DNA of 64,000 bases from Nocardia nova SH22a (GCF_000523235.1 NZ_CP006850.1:6014001-6078000), one strand, 5' to 3'. Shown: positions 18,820-27,841, numbered from the stretch's first letter. The notes: generated by a model from the letters alone, not told the origin. Numbers and translations: made by a program.

Positions 18820-19044
18820 TCACAACGGGCAGTCCAGCGAGGAACACCCCAGCGGCCCACCGCTGAGCGAATCCAGCGGATCGGAGGACGATCCGCTCCC
18901 GGGCAGCGCCACGGGGGCCGATACCTGCGGTTCCGGCGCCGGTGCCGCGGGTTCCAGCGAGATCCCGGCCGCCGCGGGGCCGGCACCGGCGACCACCGTC
19001 GTCGCCACGAACAGCGATCCGATCAGAAAATGTTTGGCAGACAT
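18820..19044 (-). CDS. Small secreted protein, 74 residues
   Basis: Starts at ATG 19044 with a strong ribosome-binding site (gagggaggaatatcc). The first 26 residues (MSAKHFLIGSLFVATTVV, ending AGPAAAG) are a clean signal peptide. The mature peptide of about 48 residues is rich in Pro, Ser and Gly and ends with two Cys (LGCSSLDCPL), which could form a disulphide or bind a ligand. Function is unknown. It is a lone gene between a hydrolase-like gene and cobQ. Confidence 0.6.
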   Translation of the reverse strand: MSAKHFLIGSLFVATTVVAGAGPAAAGISLEPAAPAPEPQVSAPVALPGSGSSSDPLDSLSGGPLGCSSLDCPL

Positions 19045-19145
19045 GGATATTCCTCCCTCGTACCAGGCACCCCGCTGTCGACGATAGGGCGTCGGCACGG
19101 GCCCGGACAGGCGAATTGCCCGGCTGTTCCAGATAAGCCCCGGCA

Positions 19146-20696
19146 CTACCGCGCGTCGGTCTCGGAGCATCCGACGGTGAGGACGGGCAGGTCGCGCGGG
19201 GCACCGGCGACGATCAGTCGTTCGAGTTCGCCGATGTCGAGATGGCTCTCGATCAGGTCGGCCAGCAGATCGAGCTGCGCGCCGCGAACCTCCTCGACGC
19301 TGGTCGCTGGCGCGGCCCGGAAACCGGTACGTCCCGCCTGGACGGCGGCCTCACGCAGCCACGCACGCCGGAAGTCGTCCGATTCGAGCAGGCCGTGCAG
19401 GTGAGTGCCGCGCACACTGCCGCGCACACTGCCCTCCGGTGCACCACCGTCTAGCTCGGCCCAGGCCGGGTCGCCGTTGCGGCGCACCCGGCCGTGATGA
19501 ATCTCGTATCCCGACAGCGGGATTCCGGCGACCTCTGCCGACGCACCGCGACCGGTGGTGCGGCGCAGGACCTTCGGCTCGGCGAATTCGATCTCGAGAT
19601 CCAGCAGGCCGAGCCCGTCCACGGCCCCGGCCGCCGATTCCACCTCGTCGTCGATGCGACGTCCGAGCATCTGATAGCCGCCGCAGATCCCGAGCACCGG
19701 CTTACCGGCGGCGGCGTGCGCGGCGACGGCGGCCGCGATTCCGCTGCGGCGCAGCCAGTTCAGATCCGAGACGGTGGACTTGCTGCCGGGCAGCACGACG
19801 ATGTCGGCGCCGGCCAGCCGGGAGGGCTCGCTCACCCAGCGCACCGAGACGCCCGGCTCACAGGCCAGCGCCTCGATATCGGTGGAGTTGGAGATGCGCG
19901 GGAGCCGGATCGCGGCGACGGTCAGCCATTCGGCGCCGACGGGCGGACGGGGACGGCCGACCGGCGCGTCGGCGACCGTGCCGAGAGAGTCCTCCGCGTC
20001 GAGCCACAGTTCGTCGGTGTAGGGCAGCACCCCCAGCGTCGGACGGCCCGTGAGAGTCGTGAGCTGCTCGAGTCCGGGCCGCAGCAGCTCGACATCGCCA
20101 CGGAACTTGTTGACGATGAAGCCCGAAATCAGTTGCTGGTCTTCGGGTTCCAGAATCGCGACGGTGCCGAAAAGATGGGCCAGCACCCCGCCGCGGTCGA
20201 TATCACCGACCAGCAGCACCGGCAGATCCGCGGCCCGGGCCAGTCCCATATTCGCCAGATCCGTCGCCCGCAGATTGATTTCGGCCGGTGAACCGGCGCC
20301 CTCGCAGATCACCACATCGAATTCGGCGCGCAACGCGGACAATTCGGCCGCCACCACCTCGCGCAGCCGCTGCCGGTGCCGGAAGTAGTCGCGCGCGCCC
20401 ACGGTATCGACGGCCACACCCCGCACCACCAGCTGTGAGCGCCGGTCGCTGCCGGGTTTGAGCAGCACCGGATTGAACCGCACACTCGGTTCCAGCCGGC
20501 AGGCCCGCGCCTGCAGCGCCTGGGCCCGGCCGATCTCGCCGCCGTCGAGGGTCACCACGGAGTTGTTGGACATGTTCTGCGCCTTGAACGGCGCCACCCG
20601 CACCCCGCGCCGCGCCAGCATCCGGCAGATCCCGGCCGCCACGACGCTCTTACCCGCATCGGAGGTGGTGCCCGCGATCAGCAGCGCGCCCTTCAC
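19146..20696 (-). CDS. cobQ: Cobyric acid synthase
   Basis: A 516-residue glutamine amidotransferase that amidates adenosylcobyrinate a,c-diamide at four positions. It starts at GTG 20696 with GGAG just upstream. The N-terminal domain has [14 protein letters not shown] (P-loop, 9-22) and [12 protein letters not shown]. The C-terminal triad domain has Cys in [12 protein letters not shown] and His in GYEIHHGRV. Full family length. It lies 25 nt after map on the same strand, an unusual but plausible operon with DUF4254 and map. Confidence 0.95.
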   Translation of the reverse strand: MKGALLIAGTTSDAGKSVVAAGICRMLARRGVRVAPFKAQNMSNNSVVTLDGGEIGRAQALQARACRLEPSVRFNPVLLKPGSDRRSQLVVRGVAVDTVGARDYFRHRQRLREVVAAELSALRAEFDVVICEGAGSPAEINLRATDLANMGLARAADLPVLLVGDIDRGGVLAHLFGTVAILEPEDQQLISGFIVNKFRGDVELLRPGLEQLTTLTGRPTLGVLPYTDELWLDAEDSLGTVADAPVGRPRPPVGAEWLTVAAIRLPRISNSTDIEALACEPGVSVRWVSEPSRLAGADIVVLPGSKSTVSDLNWLRRSGIAAAVAAHAAAGKPVLGICGGYQMLGRRIDDEVESAAGAVDGLGLLDLEIEFAEPKVLRRTTGRGASAEVAGIPLSGYEIHHGRVRRNGDPAWAELDGGAPEGSVRGSVRGTHLHGLLESDDFRRAWLREAAVQAGRTGFRAAPATSVEEVRGAQLDLLADLIESHLDIGELERLIVAGAPRDLPVLTVGCSETDAR

Positions 20697-20721
20697 CCCG
20701 GCACTCCGGTCACCGCGATTG

Positions 20722-21585
20722 TCATGGGAGCGTGAGGATTTCGGCGCCTTCCTCGGTCACGACCAGGGTGTGCTCGAACTGCGCGGTCCACTTGCGGTCC
20801 TTGGTGACCACGGTCCAGCCGTCGTCCCAGATCTCGTAGTCGATGCCGCCGAGGTTGATCATGGGCTCGATGGTGAATGTCATCCCGGTCTCGATCACCG
20901 AGTCGATGGCGGGCTGGTCGTAGTGCAGGATGACCAGGCCGCTGTGGAAGGTCGGGCCCACGCCGTGGCCGGTGAAATCGCGCACCACGCCGTAGCCGAA
21001 GCGGTTGGCGTAGGACTCGATGACGCGGCCGATCACATTCAGCGCGCGACCCGGCCGCACCGCCTTGATGGCCCGCATCGTCGCCTCGTGGGTGCGCTCC
21101 ACCAGCAGCCGGGCCTCCTCGTCCACGTCACCGGCGAGGAAGGTGGCGTTGGTGTCGCCGTGCACCCCGTCGATATAGGCCGTGACGTCGATATTGACGA
21201 TGTCACCGTCCTCGACGACCGTCGAATCCGGAATGCCGTGGCAGATCACCTCGTTCAGCGAGGTGCAGCACGATTTGGGGAAACCCTTGTACCCGAGGGT
21301 CGACGGGTAGGCGCCGTGGTCGCACATGTACTCGTGCGCGATGGCATCGAGTTCGTCGGTCGTGACGCCGGGCGCGACGGCCTTACCGGCCTCCTGCAGC
21401 GCCTGCGCGGCGATCTTGCTCGCCAGTCGCATCTTCTCGATGGTCTCCGGCGTCTGCACCCAGGGCTCGCGGCCCTCGTTGACGGTCTTCTTCCACGCGT
21501 ACTCCGGCCGCTCGATCGAGCGCGGCACCTCGCGGACGGGCGAGAGTGTTCCGGGGACGAGTGGCTTGCGGGTGCGCACAGACAT
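20722..21585 (-). CDS. map: Methionine aminopeptidase, type I
   Basis: A 287-residue metalloprotease that removes N-terminal methionine. Metal ligands are visible: two Asp in [19 protein letters not shown], His in [11 protein letters not shown], Glu in [10 protein letters not shown] and Glu in QFEHTLVV. The roughly 40-residue N-terminal extension with Pro-rich segments ([20 protein letters not shown]) matches the longer actinobacterial isoform (MapB-like). It is between DUF4254 (23 nt upstream) and cobQ (25 nt downstream). Confidence 0.95.
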   Translation of the reverse strand: MSVRTRKPLVPGTLSPVREVPRSIERPEYAWKKTVNEGREPWVQTPETIEKMRLASKIAAQALQEAGKAVAPGVTTDELDAIAHEYMCDHGAYPSTLGYKGFPKSCCTSLNEVICHGIPDSTVVEDGDIVNIDVTAYIDGVHGDTNATFLAGDVDEEARLLVERTHEATMRAIKAVRPGRALNVIGRVIESYANRFGYGVVRDFTGHGVGPTFHSGLVILHYDQPAIDSVIETGMTFTIEPMINLGGIDYEIWDDGWTVVTKDRKWTAQFEHTLVVTEEGAEILTLP

Positions 21586-21608
21586 GTATCCAGACTATCC
21601 GCCCGCGT

Positions 21609-22040
21609 TCACCGGGATACGGAGGCCACGACCCCGCTCACCAGATCGGTATAGCCGTCGACCAGCTCCGCGAGGTGGTACCAGTGCTTGTGGGTGGTGT
21701 CGCTGCGCGCGCCGTCGCGGTCGATGGCCCGATTGGCGGCGACCCAGCTACCGGCCATCCGGTCGACCATCGGGCCGAGGATGTCGGTGCGCAGGGCCAG
21801 GCCCCGGCGGTATCCGGGCAGCTCGTTGTCCACCCATTCGTTGATGTCGTCGATGAGTTCGCTACGGCGGCAGTCGATCTCCGCGAGCAGAATCGGATCG
21901 GCGAGTTGCGCACGGCGAGCGTGCAATTCGGCCAGCGCTCGCGCGGCTCGTAGCAGCTCCCGATCCTGGAAGCGACGACCCTGGAATGCACACAGCAACT
22001 GCGGAGCCGCGGGCAACGCGCTGGCTATCGAGGTCGTCAT
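21609..22040 (-). CDS. DUF4254 domain protein
   Basis: A 143-residue helical protein from ATG 22040 (MTTSIASALPAAPQLL). Upstream in-frame ATGs are within the promoter region. The sequence is alpha-helical with LAELHARRAQLADPILLAEIDCRRSELIDDINEWVDNELP, then PMVDRMAGSWVAANRA and THKHWYHLAELVDGYTDLV, which is the DUF4254 pattern common in actinobacteria. The Trp/His-containing C-terminal helices are conserved, but no function is known. It is first in a likely operon with map and cobQ. Confidence 0.72.
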   Translation of the reverse strand: MTTSIASALPAAPQLLCAFQGRRFQDRELLRAARALAELHARRAQLADPILLAEIDCRRSELIDDINEWVDNELPGYRRGLALRTDILGPMVDRMAGSWVAANRAIDRDGARSDTTHKHWYHLAELVDGYTDLVSGVVASVSR

Positions 22041-22348
22041 CGCCACGCCCCGAACACATCCGAGTACCGCATAGGTAGTACCACCATCTGTTGATCTCCG
22101 GATTCCACCGATCGGACCGCACCGTCCGAACCAAGAGTAGATGGGATTCTGCTCTTGCATATGCAAGAACGCAACATTGCGTCCGCCGTGCCGGAGATCC
22201 CCCGCGCCAGCCATACTACGCACCCGGCCGCCTACCTTGTGACGTGCGCGAATACGGTGAGAACAGCTGCGTCGGCGATCATTTCACATTCCGCCGCGGA
22301 TGGCCGAAAACCGCGTCGGCGCGTCGCCGCCGATCTGCGGGCCCGCCC
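22041..22348. other. Intergenic region upstream of DUF4254-map-cobQ
   Basis: A 308-bp gap between the DUF4254 start and the 3' end of the tetR gene. It must hold the promoter for the DUF4254-map-cobQ operon. The notable feature is the 16-bp palindrome at 22153-22168. No gene was found. Confidence 0.55.
22153..22168. promoter_or_regulatory. 16-bp perfect palindrome
   Basis: TCTTGCATATGCAAGA is a perfect inverted repeat with an AT-rich centre in otherwise GC-rich DNA, 113 bp before the DUF4254 start. It looks like a dimeric regulator's operator. I cannot name the regulator. Confidence 0.45.
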
Positions 22349-22963
22349 TCAGCGCTCCGTCAACCCTCGCAGCAGGATCTCCACGCCGCCTCGAAACTCC
22401 TCCTCGGGCGAGGTGTCGCGAGCCTGCGTCGCGGCAGCCACGAGATACGGATACCGCTCGGGCGCGATCGTCGCGATCACCGCGGTGCCCGCCCCGCCGA
22501 TCGCGGCGTAGTGCTCGTTCTCCAGATATCCCAGCAGGAAGGCCACCAGCGTCCGCTGGGCTATCACCCGCTCGCGGCCCTCGAAACCACCGTCGGCGAG
22601 TGCGGCGAGCGTCGCGTCCATCCATCGCAACGCGGCCGCGCTGGCGTGCCGGTGCCGCGGCACCAGTGGCGCCGTCGCGGGATGCGCGGCGACGGCGGCG
22701 CGCATCCGATCGAGCAGGATCGCGAGGCGAGTGCGCCAGTCCGCGTCGGCGGGCGTGCTCGTATCGATCCCGCCGAGGATCTGTTCGACGACCAACGCCT
22801 CGAGGGCGTCGCGGTCGGCGACGTACCGGTAGAGAGCCATGGTCGCCATGCCGAGTTCCTTGGCCACCGCCCGCATCGTCAGCGCGGACAGACCCCCTCG
22901 ATCGATCACGGCCAATGCGGCCGAGGACAGATCGGCCGAGGTCAGCGAGCGGGGGCGAGGCAC
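22349..22963 (-). CDS. TetR-family transcriptional repressor
   Basis: A 204-residue regulator from GTG 22963. The N-terminal helix-turn-helix is AALAVIDRGGLSALTMRAVAKELGMATMALYRYVADRDAL in outline (residues about 15-52). The C-terminal ligand domain is of the TetR_C type found with TetR/Tn10-like regulators. It is divergent from the peroxiredoxin gene across 74 bp that contain a 27-bp palindrome, so it probably represses itself and that operon in response to a small ligand or oxidant. Confidence 0.85.
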   Translation of the reverse strand: MPRPRSLTSADLSSAALAVIDRGGLSALTMRAVAKELGMATMALYRYVADRDALEALVVEQILGGIDTSTPADADWRTRLAILLDRMRAAVAAHPATAPLVPRHRHASAAALRWMDATLAALADGGFEGRERVIAQRTLVAFLLGYLENEHYAAIGGAGTAVIATIAPERYPYLVAAATQARDTSPEEEFRGGVEILLRGLTER

Positions 22964-22996
22964 GGATCGACAGCGTACAAGATACGCGCATACTGG

Positions 22997-23023
22997 TCGT
23001 AGGCGTACGTAATACGCCTACGA
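22997..23023. promoter_or_regulatory. TetR-type operator between divergent genes
   Basis: Perfect 11-bp arms TCGTAGGCGTA (22997-23007) and TACGCCTACGA (23013-23023) flank a 5-bp centre. The site lies 33 bp from the tetR start and 14 bp from the ATG at 23038, where it would cover promoters of both genes. Size and placement are typical of TetR-family operators. Confidence 0.75.
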
Positions 23024-23037
23024 TTCGAGGAGCACCC

Positions 23038-23592
23038 ATGACCGCACCCACCACCGTCACGGCCAGAACCCTCACCGCGGTGACGGGCACCGACATCCCG
23101 ATCCCGGATCCGAATCATGTGGTCCACCTGCAGTTCCGGCGGTTCGCCGGTTGCCCGATCTGCCATCGCCACCTGCGCACCTTCGTCACCCGCCATGCCG
23201 AGATCAGCGCGGCGGGCATCCGCCCGATCGCCGTATTCCATTCCGATGCAAGTGAATTGATCGACTACGCCCGCGAGATCCCACTGGAGCTGATCGCGGA
23301 TCCCGGTAAGGCCCTCTACCGCGAATTCGGTGTCGAATCGGCGCCCCGCGCACTACTGGATCCGCGCGCGTGGCCCGGAATCGCCCGCGCGATCGGCTCC
23401 GCCGCAGCCCCGCTCGCCCGCGGCGAACAGCCCGCGCCCGCGAGCTCGCCCACGGGCGGACGCCTCGGCCTGCCCGCGGACTTTCTCATCACTCCGGACG
23501 GCGCCGTGGCCGAGTCCCGATACGGCGCCCACGCCGACGACCAGTGGTCGGTCGACGAATTGCTGTCCCACGCAAAGGACTACCGCTCATGA
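23038..23592 (+). CDS. Peroxiredoxin-like (AhpC/TSA, PRX-like2) protein
   Basis: A 184-residue thioredoxin-fold protein. ATG 23038 follows cgaggagcaccc. The active-site region is FAGCPICHRHLRTF, giving a CxxC pair in the position of the peroxidatic Cys of this subgroup. Other features are IRPIAVFHSDASELIDYA and the terminal strand LPADFLITPDGAVAESRYG. It probably reduces peroxides or other oxidants using low-molecular thiols. Its stop overlaps the start of the next gene (ATGA at 23589-23592). Confidence 0.8.
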   Translation: MTAPTTVTARTLTAVTGTDIPIPDPNHVVHLQFRRFAGCPICHRHLRTFVTRHAEISAAGIRPIAVFHSDASELIDYAREIPLELIADPGKALYREFGVESAPRALLDPRAWPGIARAIGSAAAPLARGEQPAPASSPTGGRLGLPADFLITPDGAVAESRYGAHADDQWSVDELLSHAKDYRS

Positions 23593-24209
23593 TGACCATC
23601 GAACTGTCCGTCTCCCCCGGCGCGCTCCCACCCGAGCGCCGCACCGAGCTGGCCGAGCGCATCCTGCACGCGCTCACCACCGGAGAATCCGCACCGCCGC
23701 AGGTGCTCGACCGCGCCCGCGAGCTGACCCACGTCCTGATCCACACACCCGAGACCTGGGTGACCGGCGGCCCCGGCCCGGCCACCGCCCCGCGCTACCT
23801 CGTGCGCGTCACCGTCCCCGGATCCTGGAGCAACACAGACGGATTCGGATCCCACGTCATCGGGGCGATCACCGATGCGATCGCCGCCACCGAATCCGAT
23901 CCCGGCCGCCTGCGCCGCGATCCGCACTGTCTGGTCCAGATCATCGGGCTGCGCGACGGCGGAGTCGGCACTCTCGGACACGCGACCTCGGCCACCGAGA
24001 TCACCCGGATGATCACCCAGGACTACCGGCCGGAGGAGGATCGGCGGCCGGTTCCCGACGGCCATACGATCGATCCGGTCTGCGGAATGACCGTGGAATG
24101 GGCGACAGCGCAGTTCACGCTGCGTCACGACGGGGTGGACTACGCCTTCTGCGCGCCCGGCTGCCGCAAGGTCTTCGTGGCCGAGCACGCCGCCGCTCAG
24201 CCCGGCTGA
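23589..24209 (+). CDS. Tautomerase-like domain fused to a C-terminal YHS metal-binding domain
   Basis: A 206-residue protein. Residues 1-150 look like two tandem tautomerase-type beta-alpha-beta units (LSVSPGALPPERRTELAERILHAL and a second unit with YLVRVTVPG and SHVIGAITDAIAA). The residue after Met is Met/Thr, not the catalytic Pro-1 of active tautomerases. Residues about 158-200 form a YHS domain: DPVCGMTVEWATAQF, then DYAFCAPGCRKVF, whose Cys residues commonly bind copper or other metals. The gene overlaps the peroxiredoxin-like gene by 4 nt and shares its TetR-controlled promoter. A role in metal or oxidant response is inferred. Confidence 0.68.
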   Translation: MMTIELSVSPGALPPERRTELAERILHALTTGESAPPQVLDRARELTHVLIHTPETWVTGGPGPATAPRYLVRVTVPGSWSNTDGFGSHVIGAITDAIAATESDPGRLRRDPHCLVQIIGLRDGGVGTLGHATSATEITRMITQDYRPEEDRRPVPDGHTIDPVCGMTVEWATAQFTLRHDGVDYAFCAPGCRKVFVAEHAAAQPG

Positions 24210-24368
24210 CGCGGACGGCGCGATCCGCAATCGCCGGGCAACCGCGGATGTTCCCGGGCGCGGGCACAACCGGGCGGGCCTGTCCGGCCCGGGCGGTATG
24301 GTTGCCAACCGCACCTCATCCGCGGAACGCGTTCGAGCGTCCCGAATCTCACAAGGAGACCGCGCGCG

Positions 24369-25232
24369 ATGGCAGGGAAACGCACCGTTCTGACGGTTCA
24401 GCTGCGGCGACTGGCCGCGCTGCTGTCGGAAATGCGTGAACAGGCCGGAATCAGCAAAGAGGTGGTGAGCGCCCGTACCGGGATCAACGTCACCACGCTC
24501 TATCGCATCGAGACCGCGCAGGCGCGTCCGCAACGCCGCACCCTCACCGCGATGCTCGATCTCTACGGCATCGGCGAACCGCAACGGTCCGACGCGGTGC
24601 AACTGCTCACCGAGGCCCTCAAGCCCGGGATGTCGCGCCCGTTCGAGGCCGCGGTCTCCGATGTGTACGCCGCCTACATCAATTTCGAGACCGAGGCGCT
24701 GTCGGCGCGGCTGTTCCAGACCTCCTTCGTGCCGGGCCTGCTGCAGACCGAGCGCTACGCCTGGGCCGTGCTGGACACCGCGATGCCAAAGGTCGACACC
24801 TCGGTGATCGAACAGCGGCTGCGGGCGCGGGTGGAACGGTCGAAGGTCCTGACCCGCGACGGTAATCCGCTGCAACTGTGGGTGGTGCTCGACGAGGCGG
24901 CGATCCGGCGGGTGGTCGGCGGGCCCGAGGTGATGCGCGAACAGCTGCTGCGGCTCACCGACGAGACCGACAAACGCGATGTCATCCTGCAGATCCTGCC
25001 GTTCGGCGCCGGCGCCCATCCGGCGATGGTCGGCTCGTTCGTCGTCCTCGACTTCCCGGACCCGGCCGATCCGGAGATCGTCTACGTCGAGGGGATCGCC
25101 GGTGACGACATCGTGGAGGGCCACAACGAGATCCGCCGCTTCGGAGTGATGTTCGACCAGCTGCGCGCGATGGCGCTGAGCCCGCGCGATTCGGCGGAGA
25201 TGATCACCACGATCGCCGACGACCTGCGCTGA
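24369..25232 (+). CDS. XRE-family regulator with DUF5753 (Scr1-type antitoxin-like)
   Basis: A 287-residue protein. The N-terminal helix-turn-helix occupies roughly residues 12-70 (LAALLSEMREQAGISKEVVSARTG, then TTLYRIETAQARPQ). The remaining 190 residues are a DUF5753 domain, with TSFVPGLLQTERYAWAVLD and a strand VVLDEAAIRRVVGG. These regulators are widespread in actinobacteria and usually lie next to a small DUF397 gene, with which some form an antitoxin-toxin-like pair. No DUF397 gene follows here. It is preceded by a good ribosome-binding site (aaggaga). Confidence 0.85.
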   Translation: MAGKRTVLTVQLRRLAALLSEMREQAGISKEVVSARTGINVTTLYRIETAQARPQRRTLTAMLDLYGIGEPQRSDAVQLLTEALKPGMSRPFEAAVSDVYAAYINFETEALSARLFQTSFVPGLLQTERYAWAVLDTAMPKVDTSVIEQRLRARVERSKVLTRDGNPLQLWVVLDEAAIRRVVGGPEVMREQLLRLTDETDKRDVILQILPFGAGAHPAMVGSFVVLDFPDPADPEIVYVEGIAGDDIVEGHNEIRRFGVMFDQLRAMALSPRDSAEMITTIADDLR

Positions 25233-25233
25233 G

Positions 25234-26043
25234 TCACTCCCGGCTGGCCCGCCGGTATCCGATCGCCGCGGGCACCGCGAACACCGCCATCGCGCCCAGC
25301 GACCAGGCCAGCGTCGCCGTCAGCGGCCCGCGGATCGCGTCACCGAGCAGGGCCGCGTGCATCGTGTCGATGGCCAGCGACATCGGCTGATGCGCGACCA
25401 CCGGCTGCGCCCAGCCGGGATAGGCCGACAGCGGCACGAACCCGGTGCTGAAGAACATGAGCAGCGACGATCCCAGAGAGATGGCCTCCACCGCGAAGGT
25501 CTTGGCCGAGAACACCGCCACCGCCGTCACCATGGTCGCGAACCCCAGCCCGTAGAGCACGGGCACCCCGATCACCACGATCACCGCCGACGGATGATGC
25601 CAGCGCAACCCCAGTGCCAGCCCCACCGCGAACAACACCACCGTGCACACGACGATGCGGGCCGCCTCGGCGAGGACCCGCGACAGCAGTCCGGAGGCAC
25701 GGTGGATCGGCAGCGCCCAGAACCGGCCGAGCAGTCCGGCATCGCGCTCCCGGCCCAGGGTCACCGCCCCGGCCAGCGATCCGGACATCGCCGACACCAC
25801 GGTCACCATCGGCACCGAACCGTAGAGCGCGTTCACATCGGCGAATTTCGAAATCTGTTGTCCCAGCACAGTATTAAGCATCACCAGCAGCAGCGCCGGA
25901 AAGACCAGGGTCTGCGCGGCCGTGACCGGATCGCGCCGCCACCGGCGCAGCAACCGGCCGGTCTGCACGAAGGTCTGCGGCAGCAGATACCGCCAGCGCT
26001 CGGTGTCACGGCGCGTTGCCGGGCCGATCGTCAGGGCGGTCAC
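25234..26043 (-). CDS. ABC-2 type transporter permease (second of a pair)
   Basis: A 269-residue membrane protein from GTG 26043; the longer frame upstream is a shadow of its partner. It has six hydrophobic segments, including VFPALLLVMLNTVLG, VVCTVVLFAVGLALGL, VIVVIGVPVLYGLGFATMVTAV and LGAMAVFAVPAAIGY. The motif region MFFSTGFVPLSAYPGWAQPVVAHQPMSLAIDTM is typical of DrrB-like ABC-2 permeases. It overlaps the upstream permease by 4 nt (GTGA), so the two proteins probably form a heterodimer. The ATPase is not adjacent. Confidence 0.82.
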   Translation of the reverse strand: MTALTIGPATRRDTERWRYLLPQTFVQTGRLLRRWRRDPVTAAQTLVFPALLLVMLNTVLGQQISKFADVNALYGSVPMVTVVSAMSGSLAGAVTLGRERDAGLLGRFWALPIHRASGLLSRVLAEAARIVVCTVVLFAVGLALGLRWHHPSAVIVVIGVPVLYGLGFATMVTAVAVFSAKTFAVEAISLGSSLLMFFSTGFVPLSAYPGWAQPVVAHQPMSLAIDTMHAALLGDAIRGPLTATLAWSLGAMAVFAVPAAIGYRRASRE

Positions 26044-26891
26044 CGCTGCCTCCGCACGGCCAGGCGCACCGAGAACACGCCGAAGACCAGCAGACCGGCG
26101 ACGGTCCACACGACGCCCGGACCGATCGTCGACCGGTCCACCGCCGTCGCGAATCCGGGTTTGTCGCCCGCGAGCGCCCGCATCGCGTCGACGAACTGCG
26201 ATACCGGCTGATACTCCGCGAACCCCCGGATCCACGAGGGAAACTGGTCGGCCGGTGCGAAGCCGGTGGACACCATGCCGAGAATCAACTGCGGCAACAT
26301 CAGCAACTGGGTGGTGGCCTCGGGCGATTTCGACAGCGTTCCCAGCAGATCGCCGAACAGCCCCAGCATCGCCCCGACGACGACGGCGAAGACGATGAAG
26401 GCGGCGGTGTGCCACGCGCCGCCGTAGAACCGGAAGCCGATCACCGAACCGCCCGTCAGCGCCGCCGCCAGCGCGATCACGATGCGATACCCGGTGGCGG
26501 CCGTGCGCGCGATCAGCGGTGCGATGAGCGGGATCGGCATGGTCGCCAGCCGCTCATCGAGTCCGTCGCGGGCATCGGTGGCGGCCCGCATGGCGGCCGC
26601 GGTGGCACAGAACGACACCGCCTGCATCACGATCATCGGCATCAGGAACTGGCCGTAACTGCTGGCCCCGTGCCCGGCGAAGCTCATCACCCGGTTCAGC
26701 GGCACGTAGAAGCCCACGGTGAACACCGTCGGCGCGAGGACCGCCGTCAGCACCTCGCCGTTGCGCAGCGACGGGCGGATCTGACGCCGGGTCAGCACCC
26801 AGGCGGACAGCCACCAGCGCCGCATCGCCCGCGGCGCCGCTCGTGATGTCGCCGGGGCCCGCTGGGACATCGGTGTGATTCGCACAGTCAT
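26040..26891 (-). CDS. ABC-2 type transporter permease (first of a pair)
   Basis: A 283-residue membrane protein. The hydrophobic segments are arranged as in its partner: LTAVLAPTVFTVGFYVPLN, FLMPMIVMQAVSFCATAAA, AAFIVFAVVVGAMLGLFGDL, LLMLPQLILGMVSTGF and VVWTVAGLLVFGVFSV. The segment STGFAPADQFPSWIRGFAEYQPVSQFVDAMRAL corresponds to the same loop in the partner and defines the ABC-2 family. Drug, lipid or glycolipid export is typical for the family. Its ATPase partner would have to be encoded elsewhere. Confidence 0.82.
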   Translation of the reverse strand: MTVRITPMSQRAPATSRAAPRAMRRWWLSAWVLTRRQIRPSLRNGEVLTAVLAPTVFTVGFYVPLNRVMSFAGHGASSYGQFLMPMIVMQAVSFCATAAAMRAATDARDGLDERLATMPIPLIAPLIARTAATGYRIVIALAAALTGGSVIGFRFYGGAWHTAAFIVFAVVVGAMLGLFGDLLGTLSKSPEATTQLLMLPQLILGMVSTGFAPADQFPSWIRGFAEYQPVSQFVDAMRALAGDKPGFATAVDRSTIGPGVVWTVAGLLVFGVFSVRLAVRRQR

Positions 26892-27013
26892 CGCCCGCTC
26901 CGTTCACACGCAGTCGGCAGTCGCCGTCAATCACACCAGACATCGGGGTGCGCGCGGAGCAACATCGCGTGGTCCTCCCACGATCGCCGGGACGGGCTAC
27001 TAAGCTGTGCGCC

Positions 27014-27520
27014 GTGCTCGAACCCGAACCCGCCGTCGCACCGCACCCCGATATCGCCCATCTCGCCCCGCTCCTGGGCACCTGGCGCGGCTCCGGGCAC
27101 GGCGAGTATCCGACCATCGAGCCGTTCGACTATCACGAGGAAATCCGGTTCGGGCATGTCGGCCGGCCGTTTCTCACCTATCGGCAGCGCACCCGCCACG
27201 CGGGCGACGGCCGCTCACTGCACGCCGAGACCGGCTATCTGCGGTCGACCGGCGCCGATCGGGTGGAACTGATCCTCGCCCATCCGACCGGGATCACCGA
27301 GATCTGCGAGGGCCGCATCGCCATCGCCGAGGACGGGTTGCGCCTGGAACTGGACTCCACGCAGGTCGGCAACTCGAGTACGGCCAAGCTGGTCACCGCG
27401 CTGGGCCGCTCGATTCATCTGGCGGGCGACACCATCGACTATTCACTACGGATGGCCGCGGTCGGGCAACCGAAGCAGCATCACCTGTCGGCAACCTTGC
27501 GGCGATCTGAACAGCAGTAG
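27014..27520 (+). CDS. Nitrobindin-like (FABP-fold, THAP4-type) heme-binding protein
   Basis: A 168-residue beta-barrel protein from GTG 27014. It contains the family motif GTWRGSGHGEYPTI (GxWxGxGxGxYPT), followed by YHEEIRFGHVGRPFLTYRQR and LHAETGYLR, and ends with IDYSLRMAAVGQPKQHHLSATLRR, the region that carries the heme-ligand His in bacterial nitrobindins. Such proteins bind ferric heme and can isomerise peroxynitrite. It is a lone gene divergent from the ABC permeases. Confidence 0.82.
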   Translation: MLEPEPAVAPHPDIAHLAPLLGTWRGSGHGEYPTIEPFDYHEEIRFGHVGRPFLTYRQRTRHAGDGRSLHAETGYLRSTGADRVELILAHPTGITEICEGRIAIAEDGLRLELDSTQVGNSSTAKLVTALGRSIHLAGDTIDYSLRMAAVGQPKQHHLSATLRRSEQQ

Positions 27521-27685
27521 AAGTAATCGCGTAGCCAGGTCTTATATCCCCCGAATCGGCGTGTCGATTTGCATTTGGGGGTTGTCGGCGCACGGTTTGC
27601 CGGTTTACCGTTTTCGAGTCGGCTAACAGTCGGCGAACCACAGTTCGATGCCAGTGGCTCTCACTCACCCGCAAGGGGGAAGACC

Positions 27686-27841
27686 ATGAAGCGCTCGACA
27701 CTCACGCTGATCACCGCGGGGATGATCCTCGCCGGGACCGGCGCCGTGGAGATTCTGGGAGACGGATCGGCCGGGGCGGCACCCCCGACCGAACATCCCA
27801 CCTCGGTCACGGTCGGTGGATCGGAGGTGCAGTCACCATAA
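27686..27841 (+). CDS. Tiny secreted peptide (51 residues)
   Basis: A 51-residue frame preceded by a strong ribosome-binding site (aagggggaag) at ATG 27686. It starts MKRSTLTLITAGMILAG, a signal-peptide-like segment, with likely cleavage near AGA. The mature tail (about 20 residues, PPTEHPTSVTVGGSEVQSP) has no recognisable motif. It is followed by a strong hairpin terminator, which supports its being a real gene. No function can be given. Confidence 0.5.
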   Translation: MKRSTLTLITAGMILAGTGAVEILGDGSAGAAPPTEHPTSVTVGGSEVQSP

